Below are positions 6,241 through 6,246 of a stretch of DNA of 6,246 bases, in pieces (positions within the stretch are counted from its first letter, which is position 1; each line of letters starts with the position of its first letter). The translations under genes and the position numbers were made by a program. Where the stretch lies: contig URHH01000142.1 of the NCBI GenBank assembly GCA_900547615.1, positions 1 through 6,246 on the forward strand, written 5' to 3'. Source of the DNA: an uncultured Blautia sp. (GTDB taxonomy: Bacteria; Bacillota; Clostridia; Lachnospirales; Lachnospiraceae). The notes below the pieces were generated by a model. That model had not been told where the DNA came from. It saw only the letters and a program-made list of their open reading frames with translations, and made no database searches.

Positions 6241-6246
6241 ATTATA
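6241..6246 (-). promoter_or_regulatory. Possible second -10 element at the window edge
   Basis: A perfect TATAAT on the - strand occupies the last six bases. Any matching -35 would lie outside the window, so this tandem upstream promoter cannot be judged here. Confidence 0.2.

Overview
The window looks like part of a cell-surface polysaccharide locus of a low-to-mid GC Firmicute, most likely a gut Lachnospiraceae or related Clostridia. This rests on the overall character of the proteins, the strong AGGAG-type ribosome binding sites, and RfbD and CpsB/C/D-like sequences of clostridial flavour. No 16S or other taxonomic marker is present, so the assignment is inference.

Layout. On the + strand, positions 3-476 hold the C-terminal part of dTDP-glucose 4,6-dehydratase (rfbB, cut by the left edge). 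It is followed after 12 nt by a complete dTDP-4-dehydrorhamnose reductase (rfbD, 489-1430). These are the second and last steps of dTDP-L-rhamnose synthesis. A strong hairpin with T-rich tracts on both sides (1452-1498) separates this operon from a convergent operon on the - strand and can serve as a shared bidirectional terminator.

The - strand operon reads from about 6150 down to 1518. It starts from a recognisable promoter (TTGCCT, 17 nt, TATAAT) and encodes, in transcription order, a CpsD/YwqD-type tyrosine kinase with a very regular Tyr-Gly-Lys repeat tail, a CpsB/YwqE-type PHP tyrosine phosphatase (4-nt ATGA overlap), a CpsC/YveK-type Wzz chain-length/kinase-activating membrane protein, a membrane-anchored protein with two DUF5011/Ig-like modules joined by a Glu-rich linker, and a three-TM LytR-CpsA-Psr (LCP) phosphotransferase. 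The only longer gap inside the operon, about 100 nt before the LCP gene, contains a 12-bp hairpin.

How it fits together. RfbB and RfbD supply an activated sugar. The Wzz, kinase and phosphatase form the usual phospho-switch controlling polymer synthesis and length. The LCP enzyme would attach the finished polymer to the cell wall. The Ig-like protein is the least explained member; an extracytoplasmic scaffold or wall-contact role is a guess. No glycosyltransferase, flippase or polymerase lies in the window. No mobile element, tRNA, rRNA or CRISPR was seen. No stretch longer than 300 nt lacks a gene; the longest is the 165-nt leader/promoter region at the right edge.
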